Positions 41,401 through 52,670 of a stretch of 64,000 bases of DNA are shown here, piece by piece; position 1 is the first letter of the stretch; the number at the start of each line of letters is the position of its first letter. The notes below the pieces were generated by a model that was given only the letters and a program-made list of their open reading frames with translations, was not told where the DNA came from and searched no databases. This DNA comes from Tetmemena sp. SeJ-2015 (Eukaryota; Ciliophora; Spirotrichea; Sporadotrichida; Oxytrichidae): positions 1 through 64,000 of the forward strand of contig JAJKFJ010022802.1 in assembly GCA_027382625.1 (NCBI GenBank), in the 5' to 3' direction. A program made the translations under genes and the position numbers.

Positions 41401-43331
41401 TTGTCATTTTTTATCAGCTCCGGAGATTTTGCCCTTGAGAGTCAAAGAAGGCAGTGTCTGAAAACAAAATAGGACATCCTTAGATTTAATCATGAGGGCC
41501 GCAAAGTTTCACCATTAAATCTCTGAATGAAAGATTAATAAGCTAACCACCTTAAGAATTTTAATTGGCAGGCTTAGAAAGCAATTGTAGAGTGCTACTA
41601 TTCCCAGTGCCAGGTTACTCTTAAGTTTGTGATAGACTTTAAAATGAGGAACGCTTGCTCTCTGAGATATTTCGCTTTTGTCTGTAAAGTGATAGGATGT
41701 CAATCTTGGCTCGTTCGGCGTGATGCAAAATAAAAATCAACAAGACGATATAAAACTTTGTTGCAAGGTCTTGTTTTTATTATAATGATTACAAATCGTA
41801 CAAACGCAAGCAGTGGCTCCCCTATTTCGGCTTAAATCATCGCTTTTGCTTTATTCCTTAACCTATTCTATTTGTTTCTTGGAAAGAGTAACTTTTTTAG
41901 TGAAGATTTAAGATTCTAGTTATTCCATCGCAAAGGAGTTGTGAGCTGGCGAGTACATATCATTATTACCTTTTTGTTATTAAAATGTCAGAGCTTTCTT
42001 CATCTGTTCGTTTTTATTTATTACAAATAAATTCCTTATTTATAAGTCAATTTACTCAATCATTTAATTATCTTATTATTAATGGAATTGTATTAATTTA
42101 GAGGCAAATCATTAAAGTGCAGTTTAAAATTTTCTCTAGTCATTTAAATTCCATTTCTAAATTGACTTTAGATAAAAACTTGCTACAAAACTAAATTGAT
42201 ACCTAACTTTGGATATTGTTTGTTTAATAAGTCTTATTTTATCTTCTAAATTTGATATAAAAACGGATACATATTGATGTAGTGGATGTGGGTATTTTCC
42301 TCAGACTGCTTAAATTGCCCATCTTTAAATCTGTTTGACTCTCTGTCTTCCACTAGTTACAAGATGCTAAGCTACAGCCCAGTTAAGGTCACTGTAAATA
42401 ACTTATCATTTTAAACTATTGTTTCTTTAGTATGGAACAGGTCAAATTTATGGCTTCAAGTCTATTGATCAAATATGTTTGACTAGCACTATTTGCCAGA
42501 GTGACATAAGCTTTCTCGCAACTTTCGAATATAATGCATTTTATGAGTGTCTGTCAATTTAAGATTGAATAATAGGGTCTAGAGCAACTATTTTCTGATG
42601 GGATATTAGGCCTAGCCCCCTCAACTTAAAACTCTCAAGCAGATTTACTACTAGATGAATTGAAAAAATCTGGCTAAATCGATCAGAGAGTTTCAGTATA
42701 TTGGTTGACAAGGCCAGCATGAAATCTGTGCTTACTCTCGGAAACCATGACTATTTGAAATACTCGACCGGCAACCTATTTTGGCACAAACTTAAAGACA
42801 CGAGATACTGGACGCTAAATCTGCACAATGTAACTCTTGGAAATAATGAACATGAAGTCATCCTTTCTTCTTAATAGATAATTATTGACTCTGGCACTTC
42901 CTATCTTCTGATGCCTACTGAGGACTTTCGAGTCTATTGAGCTACTTCATCGTAACTAAGAATTAATCTGTGTAACTTAAGTAAAATTTAATGGGTTGTG
43001 GCCTGTGGTTGCACTTAAGAGGAGTATCTCTCTTACCCAGATATCAAAGTTCAAATAGATACCAACATTTACACTATAACTAAGGAGAATATATTACAAA
43101 AATAAGAGGAAAATTAATTCAATTCTTGTTTTATCTTTGCTAAATTAAATGTGTGTTCAAGATAATGCATTTCTCATTTGGAGCTGCAGCAACGAACAGA
43201 TTTTGGATAATGGGAATGCCCTTTTTCATATTACTATGTTGCTTTTGAGTGATAACTCAAGGATTGGATTCTCTGTCTCAAACTTAATTCAAATTAGGAG
43301 CAGTAGGCAGTTTAAATTCAAAGCCTAATGA
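38401..43331 (+). CDS. Pepsin-like aspartic protease, split by a 3.4-kb IES
   Basis: A1-family protease. ATG 38401 gives a hydrophobic signal peptide (KIVLLIIYCF). An intron and pro-region follow, then YSDIYIGSQKQKFNVIFDTG with SA directly after (first catalytic Asp in DTGS) at 38780-38839. The rest lies at 42280-43331: WMWVFSSDCLNCP, YGTGQIYGF, SDGILGLAPS, YWTLNLHNVTLG, IIIDSGTSYLLMP (second Asp), RFWIMGMPFF and DNSRIGFSVSN, ending TGA 43329-43331. The break falls inside an intron that starts GTAAGA at 38840 and ends GATGTAG before the Trp codon. Small unresolved frame changes remain near 38500, 38735, 42560 and 43235. Probably a lysosomal or secreted protease. Confidence 0.87.
38869..42262. 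other. Large IES (~3386 bp) within an intron, carrying a whole gene
   Basis: ATATAAAA occurs at 38869-38876 and 42255-42262. Removing 3386 bp leaves an intron of about 57 nt between the DTGSA and WMWVF exons. The pointer lies in intron sequence so frame cannot test it, but removal of this whole interval is required by the protein. A minus-strand gene occupies 39012 to about 41790. Confidence 0.7.
39012..41790 (-). CDS. Hypothetical gene nested inside the protease IES
   Basis: Coding on the minus strand from about 41790 down to TGA 39012-39014. Sections: SESKRSSFQSLSQTQEQPG; DGFLIAIRNESKLQLQDIRR; ..INEFRRRANDPFWKSLECIQ; YMPFKVELLG; HLFVERMALKMAFYIQKIYQ; NLDYFADDNGKIWLFYGKNI; then a long Ser/Asn/Lys-rich tail (SSGTEEESSTAIKILRPGA; KLIQKLREAQERRGERGD). 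The block near 40450-40900 looks folded and conserved, but no family name could be given. The start codon was not found and at least two frame changes imply IESs. It must be removed from, or made independently of, the protease gene during nuclear development. Confidence 0.65.
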
Positions 43332-43939
43332 GTATCGATCCAAATATGGAGAATGTGCGCACAGAAATTCAAGTTCTATAAATACAAGAGTAGTAATGGG
43401 GAGCGTAGAATACCACCGATAGTTTAAATAAATTTAGAAGAAAAACTTTTGATTTAAAATTAAAAAAAAAAATCATTTGATTATATATTTTTAAAATTTT
43501 TTTTAATTTAAAATAAAATATATTTTTGAAATTAAAATAGGGGAAAAATTTTATTTTTTTGAATTTTTTCTTGATCTTGCAAACCATTATAATTTTTTAA
43601 AAAAAGAGTTAAAATAAAATTTTAATTAAAAAAATTAATTGGCTATACTTTTTTTTAAAAAATTAAAATTCTTTTTTTTATTTTTTAAATAATTTATTTT
43701 AATATAAAAAAATTAAAAAAAAAATTCCTTTAAAATATTTTATTTTCCTTTTTTTGTATCCCTTTAGTTTATTTTTTGAATTATACAAAATAAAGCGCTT
43801 TAAAGAAAAAAAACCCAAAAAAAAATTTAAAAGGGTTTTTTTTTTAGCTTTGGCAAGTATTTGTATAAATGTTTTTATTATTTTTTACTTTTATAAAATT
43901 AATTTTAATAATTTAATTGGCTCTCAAATTTGTCATAAA
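43332..43939. other. Extremely A/T-rich low-complexity tract
   Basis: From about 43430 to 43940 the sequence is almost only A and T in long homopolymers (runs of 7-11), far beyond the surrounding intergenic DNA. Open frames here are composition artefacts rich in Phe, Lys, Ile and Asn. No gene called. Confidence 0.7.
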
Positions 43940-45835
43940 ACATAAAAGCCGGGCAATAAATCCATTAAGAGAACCTCTTCTTTAGGGAAGACAAATTCCT
44001 AATGATTGAATAAGTTAAAACCTTTAAATTAAGAGTATTAAAATAATTAAATCATAAACTTAATCACAAAAATTTTTTGCCTCATGTAATCTTGAATGAG
44101 GTTTTGACATCCTTGAATCACCTGAAATGGTGGAGTGTTAATTCTTTGTGCTTCACTCTGATAAGTTGTGCTCAAAATGGTGTGGTTGCTAACTTCAGTA
44201 GCCTTGTTAAATAGGAAAATAACTTTAAAATTGTCAAATATGTTATATTAGATGTATCTGATGACACTATCTCTATACTTTCTAAGAGTTCTCCTTACAT
44301 CAGGCACTTTTTCATGTACCAACTATTTCAAAAGTGGCAAAATCTCCAAAAGTACGTTATCTTCTCTGTCATTTAGCCAAGTCTTAATGAACACTCCATT
44401 CTCCCTTTGTAAAGAGAAATTCTCCTTCACGTTATCAAGAATAATTGTCCTCTTCAGGTCTCTTCCCAACTTTGTTAAATCCTTTAGAAAATACTCCTTC
44501 CTTTTCTTTGAAAGTTGTGTGCTAGCGATAGAGTCTATGCTTAATGAGCTAATGATCTGGGTCTATCTTATCCAGAATAAAGTCAGCGTAATCTTGTAAA
44601 GCAGCGGTGAAAATCACCACTTCATAAATCTAGCTCCCCTTCTTGAAGAAATTCCATAAGGTGAGGCCTGAACAGCACCATTTCAGAGGGTTTGAAAGTT
44701 TTGGTGTTACCACTCGGTGAATCGTCATCGTCATAATCTTCTAACTCACTAACTTCATGAGCTGAGGCAAAGTGGACCAAAGTCTCATCTAGATCTAGCA
44801 CTAGAGTGTAGATTTCGTTCTCAATTTCTGGGTTTAGTTTGGGAAGGTAACCTCCTTATTTTTCTTATTGAATCCTTCCTAGGAATTTTTCAAATTTCTT
44901 TACTTTAACTTCTGTCTTCTCTGCTGTTTAATCCTTCTAACTGGCATGTTACTATATCGCATCAAATATCAAATATGCTATTTTGAATAAATATAGTCTC
45001 GGCTCCATCTATTTCCTGTTCTTCATCAAATGACTGCTGCATATATGACTATTCATATTGCTGGCCTTTGAACATAAAAACATTAAATTAATTTGAACTT
45101 GGAAAACTTCTGTATGGATGTGAGATTTTCCCTTAAATCCTTTAACGATATTCTGTCTATCCTTTTAATCATCAACTGTACGTTTTAAGTGAAGGATTTA
45201 TTCTTTGCTGGTAAAACTGTCTTCGTTAGTAAATTGATTATGATAAGACTCTGCTCTTTAATTCTTCTTAGAGCCTCTCTTTGCCTAATTTACCTAATCC
45301 ATATTTGCAATTCTGTCATGCTGTCCAGCACTTAGAGTCGCTACTATTTCGAGTAATGAAAGTGCCCACTCCTAAAATTAGAAGATTTAAAGAAGTTTTG
45401 AAAAATACGAACTAATCGGGTATCTTACATTGCTTCTCATTTTTGCGTCTATTCTAAATAGCACTATTTCAATCAAACAGAGGAAATTTTGTTGAATGTA
45501 GTATAAAATTTTCTCGCTAGCGTCCTTTGCATCTTATGAAAATGCTCCCATAAGCTCAGTCAGAATAAAGTCCAAGTAAAACACAAAAATAGTCTCCAGA
45601 TTTTAAGCCCTATGGAGCACATCTTTTTTGTCTTTGGAAACAAATAAGTCCTATGTTAGAGTGTTAAATTTATAATTTAGTTTACTCCATAAGAAGAGAG
45701 CTTCATCAGTGGCTATCTTTTGATAACTATGTCAATCAGTCGCTAGATTTCTTGTTATCCCTATTTTTCCTTGAATGCAAAATACAGTTTATCTAATCGT
45801 TTCAAATGGAGAAACAGCTCCTTCAAATCAATCTA
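43940..45835 (-). CDS. FCP1/SCP-type (HAD) protein phosphatase with N-terminal helical domain
   Basis: The catalytic domain at 44240-44830 (minus) has the DxDxT motif in YTLVLDLDETLVHF, then VLFRPHLMEFL, YEVVIFTAALQDYADFILDK, YFLKDLTKLGRDLKRTIILDN and ENGVFIKTWLNDREDNVLLE: the CTDSP/dullard layout of Ser/Thr phosphatases. Upstream, WSKLNYKFNTLTQDLFVSKD.. is a helical region in frame with ATG 45302, so the gene begins further up, near 45835. C-terminal coding continues past the phosphatase fold toward TGA near 43940, where the true end is uncertain. Small frame changes occur near 44635, 44515 (4-bp AGGA duplication) and 45720. Confidence 0.82.
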
Positions 45836-45942
45836 AAAACCTTAAACCAAACCAAAGTCCTTACTTTTAAAAAACTATAATCAATTTTATTCATTGAATA
45901 GAAATTTAGAAGTAAAAGATTTTAGAGTATTTACAAATAAAA

Positions 45943-46575
45943 ATGAAGAAAAGCATGTCAATGAGAAACAATCTCACTGCTAATAACTCACAGAGAGCTG
46001 CCTCATCTTCCAACGCTATGACATCTTTGAAAAGAACTGCTTCTAGAGAGACTATAGAGTTCAAGATCAAGAAGAATCAGTTTCCAAAAATACTAGATTT
46101 CAAAAACCAACAACCACCTCTTATACTTAAACACCATCATTCTTAAGCTCATCTCAATCCAATGCAGACAATCTATAATTACAACTATCCCTTCTCAAGT
46201 AAGATAATGTTTACATCTAAAATATTTTCTCTAGTCAAGAATCTAGTTAAATAGGATAATGAAGTCCTATCAGAGTTCTTTTAAACAAGAAAGGACTCCT
46301 AATATTAATCTACTAATAGAAAATTCTTAAGCACTTTGAGCTAGAAATAGTTTAAGAGTATGAACCAAACTTCTCAAAATCTCAATTCAGCCACCAAAAA
46401 TAAAGAAGTTCACTTTGAAGATATGCAAGATAACTATAATTCCAATTAGATGACTAGTGAAAGGTAGTCAACAATGCCTAGATAGATGTTTCAAACTTAT
46501 AGCTCTACATTCTCAAACACTATACAAGAGTAGTACCTTCAACAAGTAAGGATTAAAATTTTACTTTTATCTTGA
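45943..46575 (+). CDS. Ser/Asn/Gln-rich hypothetical protein
   Basis: ATG 45943 to TGA 46573-46575, 210 codons open with TAA/TAG as Gln. Begins MKKSMSMRNNLTANNSQRAA; low complexity, basic, no hydrophobic span. Near the end CAACAA is followed by GTAAGG, so a short intron and a slightly longer C-terminus are possible. Converges with the long coiled-coil gene that ends at 46626. No family recognised. Confidence 0.6.
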
Positions 46576-46625
46576 ATGCCATTTCAAGTTATTAAGAAAT
46601 AAATATGATCATTTAATTTGTAATT

Positions 46626-49600
46626 TCAATCTTTTTATAAGTTCTTGTGCTATTTTTAATAGCCTCCTCCTACAGAAGTTTTTACTCTAACGAAGAAGTC
46701 CTTTCCTAAATTATTTTATTTGCCATCTTAGCTTTTTTCTTTTTCCCGAACATAGTTCTCAATTTGATCTTACCTAAATATGTGAGGTTGCGCTTGAAAT
46801 ATGTTGAATATGCCTCTAAAGAAAACATCTCCGCTCTTGTTTGTTAATGATGATATTTTGGCCAGATATTTATGTAACAGATTCAGTCTTCTTTAACTTT
46901 CAGAGACAAAAGATTGAAGCTTTTCTGATGAGTCAGCTTGAGGAAGGTTCATAGAGCCATACCTATTCATCAATTCTTGCAACTATCCACTTTGAAGCAT
47001 GGAATCTATTTTCTTGAGAAGATCAATAAAGAATTAGAAGAGTTCAAACAGATCTGTTTCGGTTTATGCGTCTGATTTTACTACCTATATGTTTGCTATC
47101 TTGATGATACTTTTTCTAGTATCACTACCTGCTTTTAAATAGTTTTAAGAGGACTAATTAGCTAATGTTTCTATACTGTTTCGATGGTGATGAAAATCAC
47201 TTCCAACCCCTAAATTAGTTGAGTTCATGCCGCTCTTTGACTCTTTAATCTTTTTATAGCGAGGTGAAGTAAGAGACTATGAAGAATCAGAAGGAGTAAT
47301 TTAGGCAAATTTTGACTCGATTTGGAAATTTTTCTCCTGCTTATTTTCATAAAAATATATAGTTAAGACTTTTCGGTAGGCTTTTTAGTGTAAGATTTCT
47401 TCCTCTGGTTTTAGGCTGCAGAAGTATTTGCTTCTCTAACAAGGATTATCTTCGAATAGAGCTGCCTCTACTATTGTCAAAACTCTATCTTTAACTTCTT
47501 TCCTAACTCATTCTTTGCGGTCCATCTGCTCCTAAGTTGCCCTTACTCTAGCTTTTAGAAAACTCTTGGCTGTTTTATTCTTCACCCTCTCTTTTATTGC
47601 TATTTTGGATCTTTGCCTAGAGCATTTTTTTATGAATCGCTTGCTTCAATTAATTCTAGAGATATTCTTTAGCCTCTTTCTCTGACTTTTGGTTTATAAT
47701 GCTCTCAACTCCTTTCTTTATATTTTCTTTGAGCTTATCTTATTCTTGATTACTTAATTTATTTTAAGCATGAGCTTCAGTAGAGTGGATTGCCTTTAAT
47801 TCTAAAAATAAATGTTATGTCTTGCTTATGAGCTTGCAGTTTTAGGAGTTCCTTTTGCTGTTGCATTTCCAAAAGCTTTAGTTGCTTTAAATCCTCTTGA
47901 GCAGCAGTTTATGCCTTCAAAAGTTCCATTTCCTTTGTATAATCCTCCAATTTCCTGCTTTAGACAATCTGGTCTCTGCTTTCCTAAGTTCCCTAATCTT
48001 TTAGTTATACTCTAGTTTCATATCCTTCAAATCTAATCTGTGGTCTCTCTCAAATTCACGAAGTAAGTCTAGCTCACTCTACATCAGAGTGCCTTTACTA
48101 ATCATGTTTTCAATTCTTTTGTTAAGTTAGTCTATTTAAGTCTACATACTTTGTACTTTCTTCTCTGTTTGGTAGTTTTGAAATATAGCACTCTCAACTT
48201 CGTTAGTTTTTGAAACTAGCCGACTATCAAGAATAGTGTTTTGCTCTCTCGTTTCACGAAGTTGAGTAAGTATCTGAGCTTTCTCATGATACATTCTATT
48301 ATTCTCTTAAAAATAAATAACTAGACGATATCTCATCTAGTAGAGAGTTAATTTAGGATTCTTGGACTTTCATAGCATATAAATAAGTGAAATTTAAATA
48401 GCCATTTCATATTCAACGACCTTCTTAGACAAGTCTTCCATTTAAACGAGTACAACTTTTTTATACTCCTCTGCATTACACTAGACCTCTTAATCTACAT
48501 ATTCTACATTTTTTTGAAATCTCTTGGCCACTAGTCTTGCAGTTTCAAGTTGAGCACTCTTCAACTTAGATTTGAGGTCTCCTTGAAAAGCTCTAAATGC
48601 CTAGTTGTTGAGACTTTACTGCTCACTCATCCTGAAGTACTTAGCCTAATCTTGAAGTGTTTGCATTAGAGCATATAATTCATCCAAGTTATGGGTTACT
48701 CCAGAGAAGTTGGCCTTCTTTAATTTTTCTTTGGACTTCAGCATTTCTTTAACCTGAGATGATAATCCTGCCGAGTCTTGTTTTAGGAATTAATCAACCT
48801 GTTTCATAAATTCCTCTCGGTCATCTTCCTACAGACCGGAAGAATAGAGTTTCTTTAAAATATCTTGCTTGGTCTATTCTGTCTTTAGCTTTATTACGAC
48901 CTCACTCTATTCCTCAACTACTGACTTCAAAGTGGATATTTATGTTAAATTAAATCTGGTAAAAAAAACAGAATTTACTTTTTTAAAACAGTTAAAAAGA
49001 GTGAATGTAAATGTATATGATATTTCTGTCAGTTAGTTTGAGAAATGGTTCATTGTAATTTGAAACATGCTTTCGCTTTACTAGTAGATCTTATCGAGAG
49101 TAAAACTAAGATATGAGCGTGTGTCCTTATCTAATGACTTATTATGAAGAGTGAGGAATGTCTAGAAATTTTTGCGCATTAGGATAAGCTTTTGATGCTA
49201 GAACTGCATTTAGCTTGGTGGTGAAATATTTTTCAAATCTTCATCATTTTATAAATATGAGAACAAATTATTATAATGGATTTTAGATGCCATAATCTTG
49301 AAAGAGCTTGAGATCATCTTCTATTAATTTTTATTTTAGCTACTCAATATTAACTTAGAGATGCTTTTGATTACTGCACCAAATCTCTCCCATTTAGTTT
49401 CTAAGTGATTTTGATGAGAGAAATCTCCTCTGCTAAACAAGGTATTAGTCTTTTAAAAATTAAAATAGGACTGTGAGGGTTTATCAAAAGTAGATCGAAA
49501 GTCCTGAGACATGCCATCTATTTCTATTTTACTCTGTAGTGAAATTGATTTAATCTTATTATTCGCAGCAGAATCTTTATCTCTACTTTAAGGTACAATT

Positions 49601-50340
49601 ATCTAACTATCTTAAAGAAGAAATTTCTAGTACTACTACAAGTTTACTTAAGAGTTCGTAAATAAATTGAAAATAGCAATATATGAATTAGAGTTGAACT
49701 TCTGATCTCTTTACTTATTAAATATACAAAAAATGTTAGTGTATCTCTTCATTTGTGTTAAGTCCTAACTTTAGAGTCTATCTTTTACTTAAACCTCAAA
49801 GTCTCTGAGAAATTAGTTTGATACTTTTGATAGGGGTTGCGTTCTATAATATCATTAAATTACAGATTTGATAAGTTGTCTTGAAGTAAAGATCCCTAAA
49901 TATCCTAGTTCCCAGACAACATAGATAAATTAACTTTTCTTCTCTCTGATCTTATATAATCAGAAGTCTATTGATTAAGCAAAATTAAAAATTTGGCCTT
50001 GATTGTGGCTTGATGAGGCCACAGTTTGATTGAACTGTATCTTGAAATTAGAATTGTCTTATCCATTAGGAGTTTGCGTTGAGCTCTCCTGCGCCTGTAC
50101 CACTTAATGTAGTTTGTTGAAATTCTTCTGCGTCATTCTTTGAGTGTGATTGTTATGTTGATGTGTAATACTCTTCTCCATCTTAGATCGCCTGATTATA
50201 TCTTTGAGTTTGTTTCTAGACTAATTTAGAGACACCTCTTCTTCAATTGAGAGGTTGCCATTATTATTCAACTACTCAAAGTATTCCTGATTTCTCTCTG
50301 AAGCTATGATGTCACTAGTTCTTAATAAGTTTAGTTTCAT
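46626..50340 (-). CDS. Long coiled-coil protein
   Basis: Starts ATG 50340 (MKLNLLRTSDIIASERNQE..) with a Q/S/N-rich N-terminal part. From about 48950 to 47000 there is extended coiled coil (SKLKSAQLETARLVAKRFQ; YHEKAQILTQLRETREQN; SMQTQIDQLNKRIENMISK; ..LDLREFERDHRLDLKDMKLE). It ends with ..VRVKTSVGGGYQKQHKNLQK and TGA 46626-46628. The frame changes several times (e.g. near 48350, 48960, 49260, 49970), implying IESs not resolved here. Similar to basal-body or axonemal coiled-coil proteins by composition only. Confidence 0.62.
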
Positions 50341-50448
50341 CAAAGAAGGCTTCATTAGCAAATTAATATCAACAACTTTTATATAGTAAAAGAGATTAAA
50401 TATAACTTTAGTAATAGAAATAAATTAATAATTTAATCTATTAAAAAT
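50341..50448. promoter_or_regulatory. Short divergent promoter region
   Basis: Only 108 bp separate the start of the coiled-coil gene (50340, minus) from the start of CTNNBL1 (50449, plus). It is A/T-rich and must serve both. No motif defined. Confidence 0.5.
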
Positions 50449-52379
50449 ATGGAAAGACTTGGAAAGAGATTAGAAAGAGAAGAGTCCTCATCTTCATCTG
50501 ATTAAGAAAGAAGATAAAGAAGAGCGGATTCAAATTCAGATAGTGAGAGTGATAGCGAAAACTATTAACCGAAAAGGCCACGACATGACAGCTAAGAATC
50601 AGAAGAGGAGAATAAATTATAAGAAGATGAAGGGGACCAATAAGTTTATACTGAGGAGGAATTATTATGGCTAGAGGCATAAAGGGAACTTCTATAAGAG
50701 GAGGAAATGTTTAAGAATCTTACTCAAGCTCAGATTCAGCAGATCTTGAACGAAGCACCTACTAATCATTATTTAAAATTGCTTTCTTAGATTTATTCAA
50801 TTCTAATGAAGGCGAAAAATTAGATAAGCACTCAATAAGGAAAGCAATATAGACTCTGAGATAGAAACTTAACGAGAATCTTGAGTTAAGAATGAAATTC
50901 AAAGATGAGCCTGAGAAATTTCTAGATGCAGAAGCTGATGTACACTCAGCTCTTAAAGAACTGCAGCTCATTAGTGCTTTACCTCAACATATATCAGACT
51001 TTGTATCGGCTGAAGGAGTGCAAGCTATGATAGAAGTCCTTGACCATCCCAATCCAGATATTATAAACGAAAGTATTACAATACACAAAATTCATAAGCT
51101 AATTTATCCACATTTTAAATTACCCTTCTAGTTGAGTTGACTGATGAAGAATTAATGGTAAATCCCGGCTTTCAGAAAGTAGTAGAGATCTTAATTGATA
51201 ATGACATTCAAAATTTCATTGTGAGAGCTCTTCAGAAGTTGGATGATAATTCTGAAGAGGAAAGACCCTAGATTTATAGGTGCTTGAATCTCATAGAGAA
51301 TATCTTAGATAATTAGCTTTAAAATTTTCAAACAAGCTCATGCACACAGATACTCTCATAGACTGGTTTCTCATCTATCTCTATGAAGGCGATATCAAAT
51401 CTGAAAACTATCTCCAAATAGCTGAGCTATTATTCACAGTTGTACAAAATTGCCATGAAGAATTCAAGTCAAATTTTCAAACACTTTGAAAGGCTTAGAG
51501 AGACTATTGATGATAATTAGTTTGTACCGAAGATAGAGAAAGCTTTAATTGGAAGAAGAACTGGAAGCTATTGCTAATGTTTTCGATACAATTTCAGTGT
51601 TGCTTCTACAGTAAGAAAATGTTGATCTTTTCAGGACGACTAGAAGGCTTTGAGCTTTTGCTTAGCATTTGCAAGAAGGAGAAGCTATTGAGACGACATG
51701 CAGTAAAAGTTTTTGATTATGCTCTCAGTGTTTCCTCTCTCTGAATACTCAAAAGAATAGCAAACATTTCATTGAAGCTAATGGATTGCCTGTGATTTTC
51801 GCCTTATTCATGCTGAAGCAAGAGGACAAGAAGAAAAAGAAGAGAAATAAGGCTAACTCAACTGATTAGCTTTATGTAAAACTTACTGCAGATGAAATGC
51901 TCTAAGATGAGTAAAGAGTTTTAAATGTAATCATCTCGCTTTTGTTAAATACTTCCCCAAAAACTAAAGAGCAAAGTGATGTTATTCATGATCGCGTACT
52001 TTTCAAGTTCATCGAGAACGATTTTGAAAAGTTGTAAAGGCTTATAGAGTTACATCTCGGCAGCTTTTAAAAAGTATCCGAGTTTGATCTAAGTCAGTTC
52101 AAGGATCTAGAAGAAATTGAGTATATATACACTGACTATGGATTTGTAGTACTGGAGCAAATAGATTTCTTAATCAGTTTCCTGAGATCAAGTGAAGGGG
52201 CTCTGAAATTAAGTGAAGAAACTCCAATTGACACAAAGATAAAAGAATTCATTAAGCTTAATGGGATAAAGGAGGAAAATATTTAACAGGTTTTGAAATT
52301 AGCCCTCATTAAGAATGAAGACTTGGGAGAAGGAAACCTCTATTTTGATACTCTTAGCAAAATAGTTAATTAATTTTGA
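50449..52379 (+). CDS. CTNNBL1: Beta-catenin-like protein 1 (spliceosome-associated armadillo protein)
   Basis: ATG 50449 leads an acidic and basic disordered N-terminus (ERLGKRLEREESSSSSD..). The armadillo-type CTNNBL1 body follows: ELRMKFKDEPEKFLDAEAD, VQAMIEVLDHPNPDIINESI, then after a 44-bp IES TLLVELTDEELMVNPGF, RALQKLDDNSEEERP, EGFELLLSICKKEKLLRRHA, HFIEANGLPVIFALFMLK and LFKFIENDFEKLQRLIELHL. TGA is at 52377-52379. The order and these blocks match human CTNNBL1, a Prp19/CDC5L-associated factor; length is close to normal. Unresolved frame shifts near 50770, 51340, 51540 and 51730 suggest further small IESs or introns. Confidence 0.9.
51075..51123. other. IES, 44 bp, pointer ATTAC (CTNNBL1)
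   Basis: ATTAC at 51075-51079 and 51119-51123. Removal gives NESITLLVELTDEEL in frame, matching the family's IxxVELLQELTD block. Confidence 0.88.
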
Positions 52380-52670
52380 AAATCAGCTTGAGATACTTAT
52401 AATAAAACTGTAGTTAGTCAAATTTTAAGATTTGAAATTCATAATTTAAAGGTTGCAGTTGAGTAGGTGATCCCAGATTACTCTAATTGCTCTTTGTTTA
52501 TATTATTCTTTTCCATATTTATGCATCTTATCTTTGATCCAACTTTAGACTGAACTTGCTTATTAACTTAATTAGAATGAAAAAAGTAGATATATTTCAT
52601 TTTAATGCTATAAAATAAGCTTATAAAAATACGTTTGGAATGAAAAATCAATAATATGCTATTTCCAAAC

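Noticed and set aside
43369..43945. Phe/Lys/Ile-rich ORFs in the A/T tract
   Set aside because: Pure composition artefacts of A and T homopolymers; no codon-use or motif support.
46640..46850. Plus-strand hydrophobic ORF (IILFAILAFFFFPNIVLNLI)
   Set aside because: The minus strand is also open here with hydrophilic sequence continuous with the long coiled-coil gene; the hydrophobic reading is its antisense.
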